Source of the DNA: Catenulispora sp. GP43
Lineage (GTDB): Bacteria > Actinomycetota > Actinomycetes > Streptomycetales > Catenulisporaceae
Direction: 5' to 3'
Length of the DNA: 64,000 bases
Assembly (NCBI RefSeq): GCF_041260665.1
Contig: NZ_JBGCCT010000002.1
Coordinates: 434,001 to 498,000 of the forward strand
The notes under the pieces were generated by a model. The model was given only the letters and a program-made list of their open reading frames with translations, was not told the origin of the DNA and did no database searches. Position numbers and translations under genes: made by a program. This document shows, piece by piece, positions 25,639-34,838 of the stretch. Position 1 is the first letter of the stretch, and the number at the start of each line of letters is the position of its first letter.

Positions 25639-27086
25639 TGGCCGCTCTCCTGCGGACCCTTTGGATCGGCTCCGGATGGTCCGCAGGTGAGTACCGGCAG
25701 GAGTTCGCCTCCTGCTGAGACGTTGATGACCGGATCCGTCGAGATGCGGGACAGGAAGCCGGCGACGCGGTCTCCCAGCAGCATGGGGTCAGTGCCCATA
25801 ATCCGGCGCCGGAATACCAAGCGGCCTTCGATGAGGTAGGGGGTCGCCTCCTCCAGCGGCAGGACTCGCTCCTGCAGAACGTGCGCCGTGGTGAGCGCTT
25901 GCGCGAGAGCGGTGTCCCAGGAGTCGGGTGGGGTCTGCCAGCCGCACACCACTCCGTGCCCGGCGTACTCGTTGTCGGGCTTGAGGACCAGTCGCTCCCG
26001 TTGGAGGCGGGCGAAGTGCAGGAGGTCAACCTCCTCGCCCTGATAGGTCGTGCGCCCCGCGCGCAGCGGGCGGGTCCATGGCACATGGCGCCGTGCGGCC
26101 TCGGCTTCGTCCGGGGGAAGCCAGTCAAGGACGCGTTCGTCGCTCATCAGTCCGAAGAGGGACTTGCGCTGGGCGAGCTCGGCGGCGAGTGGGTTGACCA
26201 CCGCGCAGGCTCCCGTGGCCGCCGCCCGGATCAGGGGGTGCTGCAGCACGTCGGGCCCCAGCCTGCGGTGCAGGTCGGTAACGAGAGCACGCCGGTAGGC
26301 CAGGGTGATGAGGCGCAGTTCCCCCTGGGCCGTGCGGCCGGAGAGCCGCCCGTTAGCGAAGGACAACGCTTCGGGCGTGCAGACGAACGCGGGGACACCC
26401 CGTTCCTCGAAAGCCGCGCACAGCAGGTCGAATTCGCCGAGCCAGGCGCCTTCCGGCCAGTCGACCACGGCCACACTCACCGAACCGCCGGGCTGGCCGG
26501 CGGCGTGCCAGGCGTCGAGCAGAAGCGTCACGACGGCATCCAGCGTGGGAGCGGGCCGCAGCTCCATGTGCTTGGCCAGCCCCCTCATGGCGGCAGTGGT
26601 GGAGTAGACGGCCGCGAGCTGCTGCTGGGTCATCATGCAGGCGGCGCTGTCGGCGTTGTACTCCACGAACCGCAGCCCCCGTCCGGCCCCGAACCCGTCC
26701 AGCCGTCCGAGCAGGCTTGCTTCCCCGCCTGGGAAAGGCAGCCGGACAAGGGCCTTCTGCGTAGGGTCGAGCATGATGCTGTCGCTGACGGCCGCGGGCA
26801 GCCCGCTGTCAGGGTTCAGCAGCTGTGCGGCCAGCCGGCGTGCGGCCCGTGCGACAAGAGTGGCCGCCTCGGCCACACAGGCGTGCTCGGCCTCGGTGAC
26901 CAGCCGCGGGCGCAGCGCACCCGCCAGCGGACGATCCCCGTACGTGAGCCCCGACTCCCGCTGCCGTGTGACCAGTTCGTCATGGGTTGCCGCCGCGACG
27001 CCCGGCTCCGCGAGGAGCTCATGGCACCGGGCCACCGGGCCTTCGGGCAGATGGGTCTCGTCCAGCACATTCCATGTCAGCGTCAT
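25635..27086 (-). CDS. Circularly permuted ATP-grasp family ligase
   Basis: 483 residues from ATG 27086, preceded by GGGGAG. ATP-grasp features in permuted order: GLRFVEYNADSAACMM (the glutathionylspermidine-synthase-like N/D motif) near residue 165, RKSLFGLMSDERVLDWL, then RLVLKPDNEYAGHGVVCGW near 370 and YLIEGRLVFRRRIMG. These enzymes join a carboxylate to an amine through an acyl phosphate, often in peptide or natural-product pathways. No peptide precursor or biosynthetic cluster is visible; the only companion is the convergent methyltransferase. The product is unknown. The open frame upstream to 27278 is unconserved. Confidence 0.78.
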   Translation of the reverse strand: MTLTWNVLDETHLPEGPVARCHELLAEPGVAAATHDELVTRQRESGLTYGDRPLAGALRPRLVTEAEHACVAEAATLVARAARRLAAQLLNPDSGLPAAVSDSIMLDPTQKALVRLPFPGGEASLLGRLDGFGAGRGLRFVEYNADSAACMMTQQQLAAVYSTTAAMRGLAKHMELRPAPTLDAVVTLLLDAWHAAGQPGGSVSVAVVDWPEGAWLGEFDLLCAAFEERGVPAFVCTPEALSFANGRLSGRTAQGELRLITLAYRRALVTDLHRRLGPDVLQHPLIRAAATGACAVVNPLAAELAQRKSLFGLMSDERVLDWLPPDEAEAARRHVPWTRPLRAGRTTYQGEEVDLLHFARLQRERLVLKPDNEYAGHGVVCGWQTPPDSWDTALAQALTTAHVLQERVLPLEEATPYLIEGRLVFRRRIMGTDPMLLGDRVAGFLSRISTDPVINVSAGGELLPVLTCGPSGADPKGPQESGH

Positions 27087-27294
27087 GCCGCTCCCCGGCT
27101 CGGATACCCCGTAGGCCCTTCCCACCACGCCACCTCGACACACGGCTCGCCGACCGTTCGGGGCTCGTCCCTGCTTCTTGCGGGCTCCTGCCTGGCGGTC
27201 GCGGTTCCAGATGGCGATGAAGTCGCCCGCATCGCTGCGGGCGCCGGCCGGCTCACCTCCGCCACCCTCTGGCGCCACGGCCTACGATCAAGAC

Positions 27295-27636
27295 ATGCCC
27301 TCCAAGCCAGAACCCAAGAAGCGGCCGCTTCACCTGAGCGGCGAGCCCCCGGCGGCGGTGCCGATCGACACCGAGTCGTTCTTCGGGCTGGACACCATAG
27401 AGGACCCGCTGCAGCTGCTCTCGCGCAGCACCGAGCTCGCCGACGCCTTCCGCGCCTCGGCCAGCCGCGCCGAGCACTACCAGGCGGTGGCGGCGGCCCG
27501 GCTCACCGATCCCCGGCGCTTCGACCGGATGCCGGTGGCGGACCTGGCGCTGCTGACCGGGTGGACCGAGGAGTACGCGGCGAAGATGGCCGAGTTCGGC
27601 CGCACGCTGCTGGCCAAGGGCGCGCCCTGGGAGTGA
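27295..27636 (+). CDS. Small conserved hypothetical protein
   Basis: 113 residues from ATG 27295. Basic N-terminus (PSKPEPKKRP) followed by an acidic, helical body (FFGLDTIEDPLQLLSRSTELADAFRASASRAEHY, FDRMPVADLALLTGWTEEYAAKMAEFG). Alternating hydrophobics suggest a small helical bundle. No catalytic motif, signal or membrane segment. The 208 bp between it and the ATP-grasp start carry no gene that I can support. Confidence 0.6.
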   Translation: MPSKPEPKKRPLHLSGEPPAAVPIDTESFFGLDTIEDPLQLLSRSTELADAFRASASRAEHYQAVAAARLTDPRRFDRMPVADLALLTGWTEEYAAKMAEFGRTLLAKGAPWE

Positions 27637-27690
27637 GCCGGCGCGGCGCGGCGGGCACGGACCGGCGCCGCCGGCTGTGAGCCAGATTAC

Positions 27691-27703
27691 ATAGGCAAAC
27701 TAT
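27691..27703. promoter_or_regulatory. Short palindrome ahead of the marR gene
   Basis: ATAG-GCAAA-CTAT sits in an AT-rich patch 20 bases before the ATG at 27723 and is followed by TATATAGG. This is where a MarR autorepression operator and -10 element would be expected. Confidence 0.45.
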
Positions 27704-27722
27704 ATAGGTGGGCGATACAATC

Positions 27723-28172
27723 ATGGGCGTGGACCAGACCCCGGCCGCGGTGGGCGAACTGTTCGAGACCGTCACGGTGCTGATGATGCGGCACGTGCCG
27801 GCCCCCGACGGGCTCAGCCTCACCGCCGCCGCCACTCTCGGCTCCCTCCAACGGCGCGGGCCGCAGCGCATCACCGCGCTGGCCGCCGCCCAGGGCGTGA
27901 CCCAGCCGTCGATGACGCAGCTGCTGCGCCGCCTGGAGGACGCCGGCCTGGTGGACCGGGTCGCCGATCCCACCGACGGCCGCGTGGTGCTCGTGGAGCT
28001 CACCCCCGCCGGGGACCAGACGCTGCGCGACAGGTGGGCCACGCGCCTCGGGCACCTGGACAAGGTGCTCCAGACGCTCACCCCCGAGGAGCGGGCGACG
28101 CTGCAACGCGCCGCCGAGGAAGCCCTACCGGTGGCGCAGAAGCTGGTCCACACCCTCGCCGCACGCTACTGA
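27723..28172 (+). CDS. MarR-family transcriptional regulator
   Basis: 149 residues from ATG 27723 (a GTG at 27708 is possible and would overlap the palindrome region less comfortably). Winged helix: RITALAAAQGVTQPSMTQLLRRLEDAGLVDRVADPTDGRVVLVELTPAG, with flanking dimerisation helices. It lies 81 bp before an MFS transporter on the same strand and probably controls it together with itself, unlike the divergent MarR/MFS pair at 17 kb. Confidence 0.87.
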   Translation: MGVDQTPAAVGELFETVTVLMMRHVPAPDGLSLTAAATLGSLQRRGPQRITALAAAQGVTQPSMTQLLRRLEDAGLVDRVADPTDGRVVLVELTPAGDQTLRDRWATRLGHLDKVLQTLTPEERATLQRAAEEALPVAQKLVHTLAARY

Positions 28173-28253
28173 GGTCCGCACACTCTTCTGAGGCCTGCAG
28201 GACTTCCCTACGCGCGAGCGGGACCGTAGTCCGATCGCGTGGAAGGAAGAACC

Positions 28254-29618
28254 TTGTCATCCACCCTGCGCTCCGACGCCTCCCCGGCGCCCACCGCGAC
28301 CCGTGCCGGCCTCGCCGGCCACCGGCCCGTGGTTGCCGACGCCAGCACCGGCACCGGCGACCACGGGGCCCACGGCAGCCGCCACCCCGGCCACCCCAAG
28401 CCGCCGAGCCTCCTGCACCAGCCGAAAGCCGTCTGGGCCGTCGCCTTCGCCTGCGTCATCTCCTTCATGGGCATCGGCCTGGTCGACCCGATCCTGCCCG
28501 CCCTGGCCGCCCAGCTGAAGACCTCGCCGAGCCAGGTCACCATGCTGTTCACCAGCTACCTGGTGGTCACCGCGGTGGCGATGCTGATCACCGGCTTCGT
28601 CTCCAGCCGCATCGGCGCCAAGCGCACGCTGGTCGCGGGCCTGGCCATCATCGTGGTCTTCGCCGCGCTGGCCGGGACCTCCGGCACCGTCGGCCAGATC
28701 GTCGGGCTGCGCGCCGGATGGGGCATCGGGAACGCGTTGTTCATCGCCACCTCGCTGGCCGTCATCGTGGGCTCGGCCAGCGGCGGCTTCGCCGGGGCGA
28801 TCATCCTGTACGAGTCGGCGCTGGGCGTGGGCATCGCGCTGGGCCCGCTGGTCGGCGGCGAACTCGGCGGGATCAGCTGGCGCGGCCCGTTCTTCGGCGT
28901 CGCGGTCCTGATGCTCATGGCCCTGGTCGCCACACTCGTCCTGGTGGCGCCGACCCCGCCGCCGGCGCGCAAGGTGTCCATCACCGAGCCGATCAAGGCC
29001 CTGCGCCACCGCGGGCTGCTCACGCTGGCGCTGACCGCCCTGTGCTACAACTGGGGCTTCTTCACCTTGCTGGGCTACGCGCCGTTCCCGATGAAGCTGG
29101 GCACGCACCAGCTCGGCTACGTGTTCACCGCCTGGGGTGTGCTGGTCGCGGTCTTCGCGGTGTTCGCCGCCCCGCGGTTGCAGGCCCGGTTCGGGATCGC
29201 CAGGACCCTGTACGCGAACCTCGCGCTGTTCGCCGTCAACATCCTCGTGGTCGGGCTGTTCGTGGAGCACAAGACGGTGCTGATCTGCGCGGTGATCGTC
29301 GCCGGCATCTTCATCGGCGTGAACAACACCATCACCACCCAGGCGGTGATGACCGTCGCGCCGGTCGACCGGCCGATCGCCTCGGCGTCCTACGGCTTCG
29401 TGCGCTTCATCGGCGGTGGTCTGGCTCCGTACTTCGCCGGGCGGATCGCCGAGCGCTACAACGTCCACGTCGCGTTCTACGTCGCGGCCGGCGCGGTGGC
29501 CATGGGCATCGTGATCCTGGCTTCCGCGCACAAGCTGCTCGCCGAGGCCGAGAGCGTCGGGGGCATCGAGGATCCGGAGGAGGAGGCGCTGGCCGAGGAA
29601 CTCGGCTCCGCGTCCTGA
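28254..29618 (+). CDS. MFS transporter (drug-efflux type)
   Basis: 454 residues from TTG 28254, chosen because GGAAGGAAG ends five bases before it. A ~55-residue His/Pro/Gly-rich cytoplasmic N-terminus precedes 12 hydrophobic segments; motif-A-like GFVSSRIGAKRTLVAG lies after helix 2 and SFMGIGLVDPILPALA in helix 1. The C-terminus is acidic. Downstream of a MarR regulator, so efflux of a toxic small molecule is likely; the ligand is unknown. Confidence 0.85.
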   Translation: MSSTLRSDASPAPTATRAGLAGHRPVVADASTGTGDHGAHGSRHPGHPKPPSLLHQPKAVWAVAFACVISFMGIGLVDPILPALAAQLKTSPSQVTMLFTSYLVVTAVAMLITGFVSSRIGAKRTLVAGLAIIVVFAALAGTSGTVGQIVGLRAGWGIGNALFIATSLAVIVGSASGGFAGAIILYESALGVGIALGPLVGGELGGISWRGPFFGVAVLMLMALVATLVLVAPTPPPARKVSITEPIKALRHRGLLTLALTALCYNWGFFTLLGYAPFPMKLGTHQLGYVFTAWGVLVAVFAVFAAPRLQARFGIARTLYANLALFAVNILVVGLFVEHKTVLICAVIVAGIFIGVNNTITTQAVMTVAPVDRPIASASYGFVRFIGGGLAPYFAGRIAERYNVHVAFYVAAGAVAMGIVILASAHKLLAEAESVGGIEDPEEEALAEELGSAS

Positions 29619-29662
29619 GGACCTCCTCGCCGGGAGCGGGTCCGCGTGACAGAGTGCTAGTC

Positions 29663-30682
29663 ATGGCGAACTCGCTCCCGGTCCGTACATTCACCCCCTC
29701 CGACGGCGACTACGTCTGGACCTTCGGCGGCGCGCCGCCGTTGGCCCGCGTGAAGCCCGGCGACACCCTTGAGCTGTTCACCGAGGACTGCTTCGCCGGC
29801 CGGGTCCGCTCCGAGAAGGACCTCGTCACCGAGGTCTGCGAGTTCCCCTTCCTCAACCCGCAGACCGGCCCGTTCTACGTCGAGGGCGCCGAGCCTGGCG
29901 ACACGCTCGCGATCCACTTCGTGTCCATCGAGCCGGCCCGGGACTGGGCCGCCTCCACCACCGTGCCCCTGTTCGGCGCCCTGACCTCCACCCACACCAC
30001 CGCCACGCTCCAACCGCCGCTGCCGGAGCGGGTCTGGATCTGGCAGCTGGACCGCGAGCGCCGCACCTGCCTGTTCCGCGCGCACGACAGCGACATCGAG
30101 GTCGAGCTCCCGATGGACCCGATGCACGGCACGGTCGGCGTGGCCCCGGCCAACCTGGAGGTCCGCTCGGCCCTGGTCCCCGACGCGCACGGCGGCAACA
30201 TGGACACCCCCGAGATGCGCGCCGGGGTCACGTGCTACCTCGGCGTGAACGTCGAGGGCGCGCTGTTCAGCCTCGGCGACGGCCACGCGCGCCAGGGCGA
30301 GGGCGAGACCTGCGGGGTGGCGGTGGAGACGGCGATGAACTCGGTGATCACCATCGAGCTCGTCAAGGGCGTCCCCACCCCCTGGCCCCGGCTGGAGTCC
30401 GACACCCACATCATGACCGCGGGATCGGCCCGTCCCCTGGAGGACGCGTTCCGCATCGCGCAACTGGACCTGGTGCAGTGGGTCGCACGCGACTACGGCC
30501 TGAGCGAGCTGGACGCGTACCAGCTGGTGACGCAGGGGGTGGAGTCGCCGCTGGCCAACGTCTGCGACACGAACTACACGTCGGTGGCGAAGATGCGCAA
30601 GGCTTTCCTGCCCTCCGGCACCTCCGCCTACGGCGTGCACGAGACGCTGCGGCAGCGGGCGGCCGCCTACCTGGCCGGCTGA
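29663..30682 (+). CDS. Acetamidase/formamidase family protein
   Basis: 339 residues from ATG 29663. The FmdA_AmdA pattern is present: FPFLNPQTGPFYVEGAEPGD, PMHGTVGVAP, HGGNMDTPEMRAG, FSLGDGHARQGEGE and ANVCDTNYTSVAKM. These enzymes hydrolyse short-chain amides to ammonia and the acid; many members have other or unknown substrates. It follows the MFS gene by 44 bp on the same strand and may be part of that transcript, which could indicate an amide-like substrate for the transporter (inference). Confidence 0.88.
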   Translation: MANSLPVRTFTPSDGDYVWTFGGAPPLARVKPGDTLELFTEDCFAGRVRSEKDLVTEVCEFPFLNPQTGPFYVEGAEPGDTLAIHFVSIEPARDWAASTTVPLFGALTSTHTTATLQPPLPERVWIWQLDRERRTCLFRAHDSDIEVELPMDPMHGTVGVAPANLEVRSALVPDAHGGNMDTPEMRAGVTCYLGVNVEGALFSLGDGHARQGEGETCGVAVETAMNSVITIELVKGVPTPWPRLESDTHIMTAGSARPLEDAFRIAQLDLVQWVARDYGLSELDAYQLVTQGVESPLANVCDTNYTSVAKMRKAFLPSGTSAYGVHETLRQRAAAYLAG

Positions 30683-30698
30683 AAGGGATCGGTGGCGA

Positions 30699-31226
30699 TC
30701 ACGACAGTTCCGCGCAGACGTCGGTGGCCTTGGCCTGATACAGCACCGCGATCTGATCGGTCGGCGAGACCGAGACGACCGAGCCGCCGCTGAGCACGTA
30801 CTCGCCCTGCGCGTGGTACGGGTCGCCGGCGTGGACGGTGAGGCCGAAGTTGTCCGGGATGGTCCACAGGCTCGACTTGTCCGGGAGGTTGTAGAGCGTG
30901 CCGGCGCCGGACAGGTCCCCCTCGACCTGCGCGCCGGTGGCCACGTTGGTGAAGCGGGCGATCAGCGGGCCGCGGAAGTCGGTCCGCAGCGGGCTGCCGT
31001 CGGGGTAGGCCGCGACGATCCGCTCTTCGACGCCCTGGGTCGGGAAGTCCTCCTTGAGCTCGAAGGAGCAGACGTTGCCCGCGGCGTAGTCCCGCGCCGT
31101 GTAGGTCACCGGAGTCCAGCCGCCGGTGCCGCCGGTACCGCCTGCCGTGTCGGCTGAGGCGATTGCCGGACCGGCCGCGATGAGCACTCCGGCCGCGAGG
31201 GCGACGCCGAGGATGCGGTTGCGCAT
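30699..31226 (-). CDS. Small secreted protein of unknown function
   Basis: 175 residues from ATG 31226 with AGGGAT upstream. Sec signal peptide (RILGVALAAGVLIAAGPAIASA) and cleavage before DTAGG, a Gly/Thr stretch, then a beta-rich domain with two cysteines (NVCSFEL and DVCAEL) that probably form a disulfide joining the ends of the domain. Conserved-looking segments are LIARFTNVATGAQVEGDLSG and GEYVLSGGSVVSVSP. Family unknown; common among actinomycete exoproteins. Confidence 0.72.
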   Translation of the reverse strand: MRNRILGVALAAGVLIAAGPAIASADTAGGTGGTGGWTPVTYTARDYAAGNVCSFELKEDFPTQGVEERIVAAYPDGSPLRTDFRGPLIARFTNVATGAQVEGDLSGAGTLYNLPDKSSLWTIPDNFGLTVHAGDPYHAQGEYVLSGGSVVSVSPTDQIAVLYQAKATDVCAELS

Positions 31227-31348
31227 GATGGTTATCCCTTCGTGTCGTTCGGATCCGCGTCCTGGGAGGGCGCGGGACACGTCTTCACTCTGGAAGCGCC
31301 CGCCCTCCAGGGCGATCGCTTCAGCCCACGCTGAAACGTGAGGACGAG

Positions 31349-32308
31349 ATGCGGATCCACTTCACGCCCGACGACCTGCTGCGCATTCGCTTCGCCGAGG
31401 AGCCGGCGCCGTTGCTGGAACTGGGCCTGGCCCTCGCGGCCCTGCACCGCCCGGCCGCCGACCCGGTCTTCACCCGCTGGCGGCGGGAGGCGGCACGCTC
31501 GCTCCCGGCACGCGCCCGGTCGCTGCTGGACCTGGTCCCGGCCTCCGGGGCCGGACCGCAGTTCCTGGACCCGATGGTGGCGGACGTCGAGGAGGGCCTG
31601 GACCGCGTGGCGGCCTCCCCGCGCGGCCAGGTGCGGCGGGAACTGGTCCGGGTCGTGGGACTCGGGCAGCCGAAGACGCCGTGGACGCAGCGGATCGCGG
31701 ACCTGGAGCGCGGCGCATGGGGCGAGCTGCTCGCAGGGCTGCACGCCGCCTACGGCAGCATCCTGACGGAGCCCTGGCGGCGTCTGCGTGCGGGCTTCCA
31801 CGCGGAGGTGTCCTGGCGTACCAGCGGCTGGGGACGGCTCGGGCTCGGTCCGGGACTGGCGGCGCTGCTGCCGGACTCGCGCCTGGACGGGCTGGTCTGG
31901 CACCTGGCCCCGGAGAAGGAGTTCGACCTGCACCTCGACGGACGCGGCCTGACCCTCTACCCGTCGGCGATGTGGAGCGGCTCGCCGCTGGTCGGCACGT
32001 ACTCGGACCACTCGAGGCTGCTGGTCTACCCGGCGCTCACACCGCTGCCGCTCCTGCCCGAACCGCACGACGCCGACCCGCTGGGCACCCTGCTGGGACG
32101 CACGCGCGCGCAAGTGTTGGAAGCGCTGGCCGAGCCGCGGACGACGGGGAACCTGGCGCAGGATCTGGGGATCAGCGCGGCTTCGGCGTCGCAGCACGCG
32201 ACGGCGCTGCGCGAGGCGGGGCTGGTGGCGACGCGGCGGGAGGGGAAGGCGGCGTGGCACGGGTGCACGGCGCTGGGGGCGGAGCTGCTGCGGACGGGAG
32301 CGCGATAG
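31349..32308 (+). CDS. ArsR-type winged-helix regulator with N-terminal ligand domain
   Basis: 319 residues. The N-terminal ~230 residues (RIHFTPDDLLRIRFAEEPAPLLEL, VWHLAPEKEFDLHLDGRGLTLYPS, LLVYPAL) form the domain found in a large actinobacterial ArsR-like group. The HTH is at the C-terminus: RTRAQVLEALAEPRTTGNLAQDL followed by SAASASQHATALREAGLVATRREGKAAWHGCT. No Cys-rich metal site is seen, so a metal ligand is unlikely. Target genes are not adjacent in an obvious way. Confidence 0.82.
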   Translation: MRIHFTPDDLLRIRFAEEPAPLLELGLALAALHRPAADPVFTRWRREAARSLPARARSLLDLVPASGAGPQFLDPMVADVEEGLDRVAASPRGQVRRELVRVVGLGQPKTPWTQRIADLERGAWGELLAGLHAAYGSILTEPWRRLRAGFHAEVSWRTSGWGRLGLGPGLAALLPDSRLDGLVWHLAPEKEFDLHLDGRGLTLYPSAMWSGSPLVGTYSDHSRLLVYPALTPLPLLPEPHDADPLGTLLGRTRAQVLEALAEPRTTGNLAQDLGISAASASQHATALREAGLVATRREGKAAWHGCTALGAELLRTGAR

Positions 32309-32315
32309 ATCCCCG

Positions 32316-33899
32316 TCAGGCCCCCGGCGGCAGCAACGGCAGCCCGGTCGTCGGGCCGCCCTCGATCAGCCGCCACAGCCGATCGGTGTCCAAGTGCTCC
32401 TCCACCGCGTCGCCGAGCCGGTCGAGCTGCTTCTCCCGCTCCGCCGCGAACGACACCGTGGGATCCGCCTCGAACCGCACTCCGCACGCCGCCGCGACCT
32501 GCGCCAGGTACGCGCGCCGGAATCCATCGCTCTCCAGTGCTCCGTGCCAGATCGTCCCCCACACCGCGCCGTCCCGGCAGCCCTCCAAAGCCGCGCCCGA
32601 CGCGTCGGTGAACAGCGTCTCGCCGCCCGACACCCGGACCTGGCCGTTGTGGATCTCGTAGCCCGTGACCGGTTCGCCGAGTCCGAAGCCGGTGGGCCGG
32701 GTCAGGGTCTTGACCGGGTCGAACACGGTGCGCACCGGAAGGAGTCCGAGCCCTGCGACGGTCCCCCGGCGCGACTCGACCTCGTCCTCGATCACCGTCC
32801 CGAGCATCTGGTAGCCGCCGCAGATCCCGAGGATCGGGCGCCCCCGGGCCGCCCGCTCGGCCAGCGCCGGCTCCAGGCCGCGCTCGCGCAGCCAGGCCAG
32901 GTCCGCGACCGTCGACTTCGTGCCCGGCAGCACCACCAGGTCCGCCGACTCGACGGCGGAGGCCGAGGCGGTGAACTCGACGTCCACGCCCGGCTCGATC
33001 GCCAGCGCGTCCATGTCGGTGAAGTTGGAGACCCGCGGGAAGCGCACCACGGCGACCCGCAGCCGCGGGCCCTCGCTGTCCCCCGCCGCCGCCCTGTACG
33101 CCTCGATCGGCAGCGCGTCCTCGGCGTCCAGCCGGATCCCGGGCAGCCACGGCACCACGCCGAGCACCGGGCGTCCGGTGAACCCCTCGATCTGCCGCAG
33201 CCCGGGCGTCAGCAGCGAGGGGTCGCCGCGGAACTTGTTGATGACGAACCCTGATATGAGCTTCTGGTCCTCGGCCTCCAGCAGCGCCACGGTCCCGTGG
33301 AAGGCCGCGAACACCCCGCCGCGGTCGATGTCGCCGACCACCACCACCGGCATCCCCAGCGGCCGGGCCAGGCCCATGTTGACCAGGTCGCCCTCGCGCA
33401 GGTTGATCTCGGTCGGCGATCCGGCGCCCTCGCAGACCACCACGTCGAAGCGCGACTTCAGGTCCTGATACGAGGCCAGCACCGCCTCGCGCAGCTTCGG
33501 CTTCAGGTCCTGGTAGGACGTCGCCGAGGCCTCCGCGAACACCTTGCCCAGCAACACCACCTGGCTCGTCCGGTCGCTGCCGGGCTTGAGCAGCACCGGG
33601 TTCATCGCCACTTCCGGCTCGACCCCGGCGGCCTGGGCCTGCATCACCTGCGCGCGCCCGATCTCGGCGCCGGCGGACCCGGCCGACCCGGCCGACCCGG
33701 CCGACCCCCCAGAACCGCCCGGCGCGCCGCTGCCGACCACCATCGAGTTGTTCGACATGTTCTGGGCCTTGAACGGCGCGACACGCACGCCCTGGCGGGC
33801 CAGCCAGCGGCAGATCCCCGCGGTGAGCAAGCTCTTGCCGGCGTCCGAGGTGGTGCCGGCGACGAGCAGCGAGCCCGTCCCGCCGCGGGGGATGATCAT
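32316..33899 (-). CDS. cobQ: Cobyric acid synthase
   Basis: Amidates cobyrinic acid a,c-diamide at the b, d, e and g side chains using glutamine and ATP. 527 residues: dethiobiotin-synthase-like N-terminal domain (LLVAGTTSDAGKSLLTAG, VAPFKAQNMSNNS, NPVLLKPGSD) and a C-terminal class I glutamine amidotransferase with the nucleophile Cys in ILGICGGYQMLG and a catalytic His in WGTIWHGALE. A Gly/Ser/Ala insert from 9-bp repeats (residues ~61-77) sits after the P-loop region. It is separate from the main cobalamin operon and overlaps the upstream LysR gene by 4 bp. No riboswitch was seen next to it. Confidence 0.93.
   Translation of the reverse strand: MIIPRGGTGSLLVAGTTSDAGKSLLTAGICRWLARQGVRVAPFKAQNMSNNSMVVGSGAPGGSGGSAGSAGSAGSAGAEIGRAQVMQAQAAGVEPEVAMNPVLLKPGSDRTSQVVLLGKVFAEASATSYQDLKPKLREAVLASYQDLKSRFDVVVCEGAGSPTEINLREGDLVNMGLARPLGMPVVVVGDIDRGGVFAAFHGTVALLEAEDQKLISGFVINKFRGDPSLLTPGLRQIEGFTGRPVLGVVPWLPGIRLDAEDALPIEAYRAAAGDSEGPRLRVAVVRFPRVSNFTDMDALAIEPGVDVEFTASASAVESADLVVLPGTKSTVADLAWLRERGLEPALAERAARGRPILGICGGYQMLGTVIEDEVESRRGTVAGLGLLPVRTVFDPVKTLTRPTGFGLGEPVTGYEIHNGQVRVSGGETLFTDASGAALEGCRDGAVWGTIWHGALESDGFRRAYLAQVAAACGVRFEADPTVSFAAEREKQLDRLGDAVEEHLDTDRLWRLIEGGPTTGLPLLPPGA
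33676..33711. repeat. 9-bp tandem repeat, about 4 units, in cobQ
   Basis: Units of GACCCGGCC (the last degenerate) encode a GSA repeat in CobQ. Same unit family as the repeat at 22891-22935. Confidence 0.85.
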
Positions 33900-34792
33900 C
33901 GGACCAGCTTAGCCGCGGCCTCGGTGAGCGCGGTGAGCACCTCCGGGTACTCCGCGCCGGTGCGCACCGCGATCAGGCTGACCCGCCGCGGCCAGTCCTC
34001 CTTCAGCGGCACCAGGACGACGCCGTCCGGCATCTGCGGCGGGACGCCGAGCGTCGGCAGCAGCGTCACGCCGAAACCGTTGGCGATCAGCGCCAGCGCG
34101 GCGCTGAAGTCGGTGGCGCGGTAGCGGCCGCGCGGCTGGAACCCGGCGTCGGCGCAGATCGCGGTCACCTGGTCGTGGCAGGACAGGCCCTCGGCGGCCA
34201 GTACGAACGGCTCCTCGACCAGATCGGCCAGGGCGATCCGCTCGGCGCCGGCCAGCCGGTGGTTCGCCGGCACGGCCGCGTGGTAGACCTCCTCCAGCAG
34301 CGGCAGGATCCTGATGCGCGGGTCGCCCAGCAGCGGCCGGTTCGGGGCGGCCATCACCACCGCGACGTCGACGGTGCCGTCGATGAGGTGCGCGACCGAC
34401 TCCTCGCTCTCGGTGTCGGCGATCTGGAAACCCCAGTCCGGGTGCGCCTCCCGCAGCGCCTTCATCGCCGGGGCGATGACCGCCATCACCGCGGTCGGGA
34501 AGCCCGCGATCCGGACCGTCATCGGCGTCGGGGAGATGGCCCGCAGCTCGGACTGCGCGCGCTCCAGCCGGGCGAAGACCGCGTCGGCGTGGCCCACCAG
34601 GACCCGGGCCGCCTCGGTCAGCACCACGTTGCGGCCGCGCCGCTCCAGCAGCTCGCAGCCGGTACTCTTGGAGAGGATCGCCAGCTGCTGGGAGACCGCC
34701 GAGGGCGTCAGGTACAAGGCCTCGGCCGCCGCCGAGACGGTGCCGTGGTCGGCCAGGGCGCGCAGCGTGCGCAGCTGCCGCACATCGATCAT
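33896..34792 (-). CDS. LysR-family transcriptional regulator
   Basis: 298 residues. HTH at the N-terminus (LRTLRALADHGTVSAAAEALYLTPSAVSQQLAILSKSTGCELLERRGR), followed by the periplasmic-binding-like effector domain (MTVRIAGFPTAVMAVIAPAM to the C-terminus). It is divergent from an EamA exporter gene, its likely target, and its stop overlaps cobQ by 4 bp, so cobQ may be read through from its promoter. The 124-bp gap upstream carries an inverted repeat suited to LysR binding. Confidence 0.88.
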   Translation of the reverse strand: MIDVRQLRTLRALADHGTVSAAAEALYLTPSAVSQQLAILSKSTGCELLERRGRNVVLTEAARVLVGHADAVFARLERAQSELRAISPTPMTVRIAGFPTAVMAVIAPAMKALREAHPDWGFQIADTESEESVAHLIDGTVDVAVVMAAPNRPLLGDPRIRILPLLEEVYHAAVPANHRLAGAERIALADLVEEPFVLAAEGLSCHDQVTAICADAGFQPRGRYRATDFSAALALIANGFGVTLLPTLGVPPQMPDGVVLVPLKEDWPRRVSLIAVRTGAEYPEVLTALTEAAAKLVR

Positions 34793-34838
34793 CGCCGCTC
34801 CTCGGTCATCGCCGCACCCCGATCATCGCCGCATCTCC

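Noticed and set aside
27087-27294. A graspetide-type precursor peptide near the ATP-grasp gene
   Set aside because: No short frame with a leader and Thr/Ser/Glu-rich core was found in either direction.
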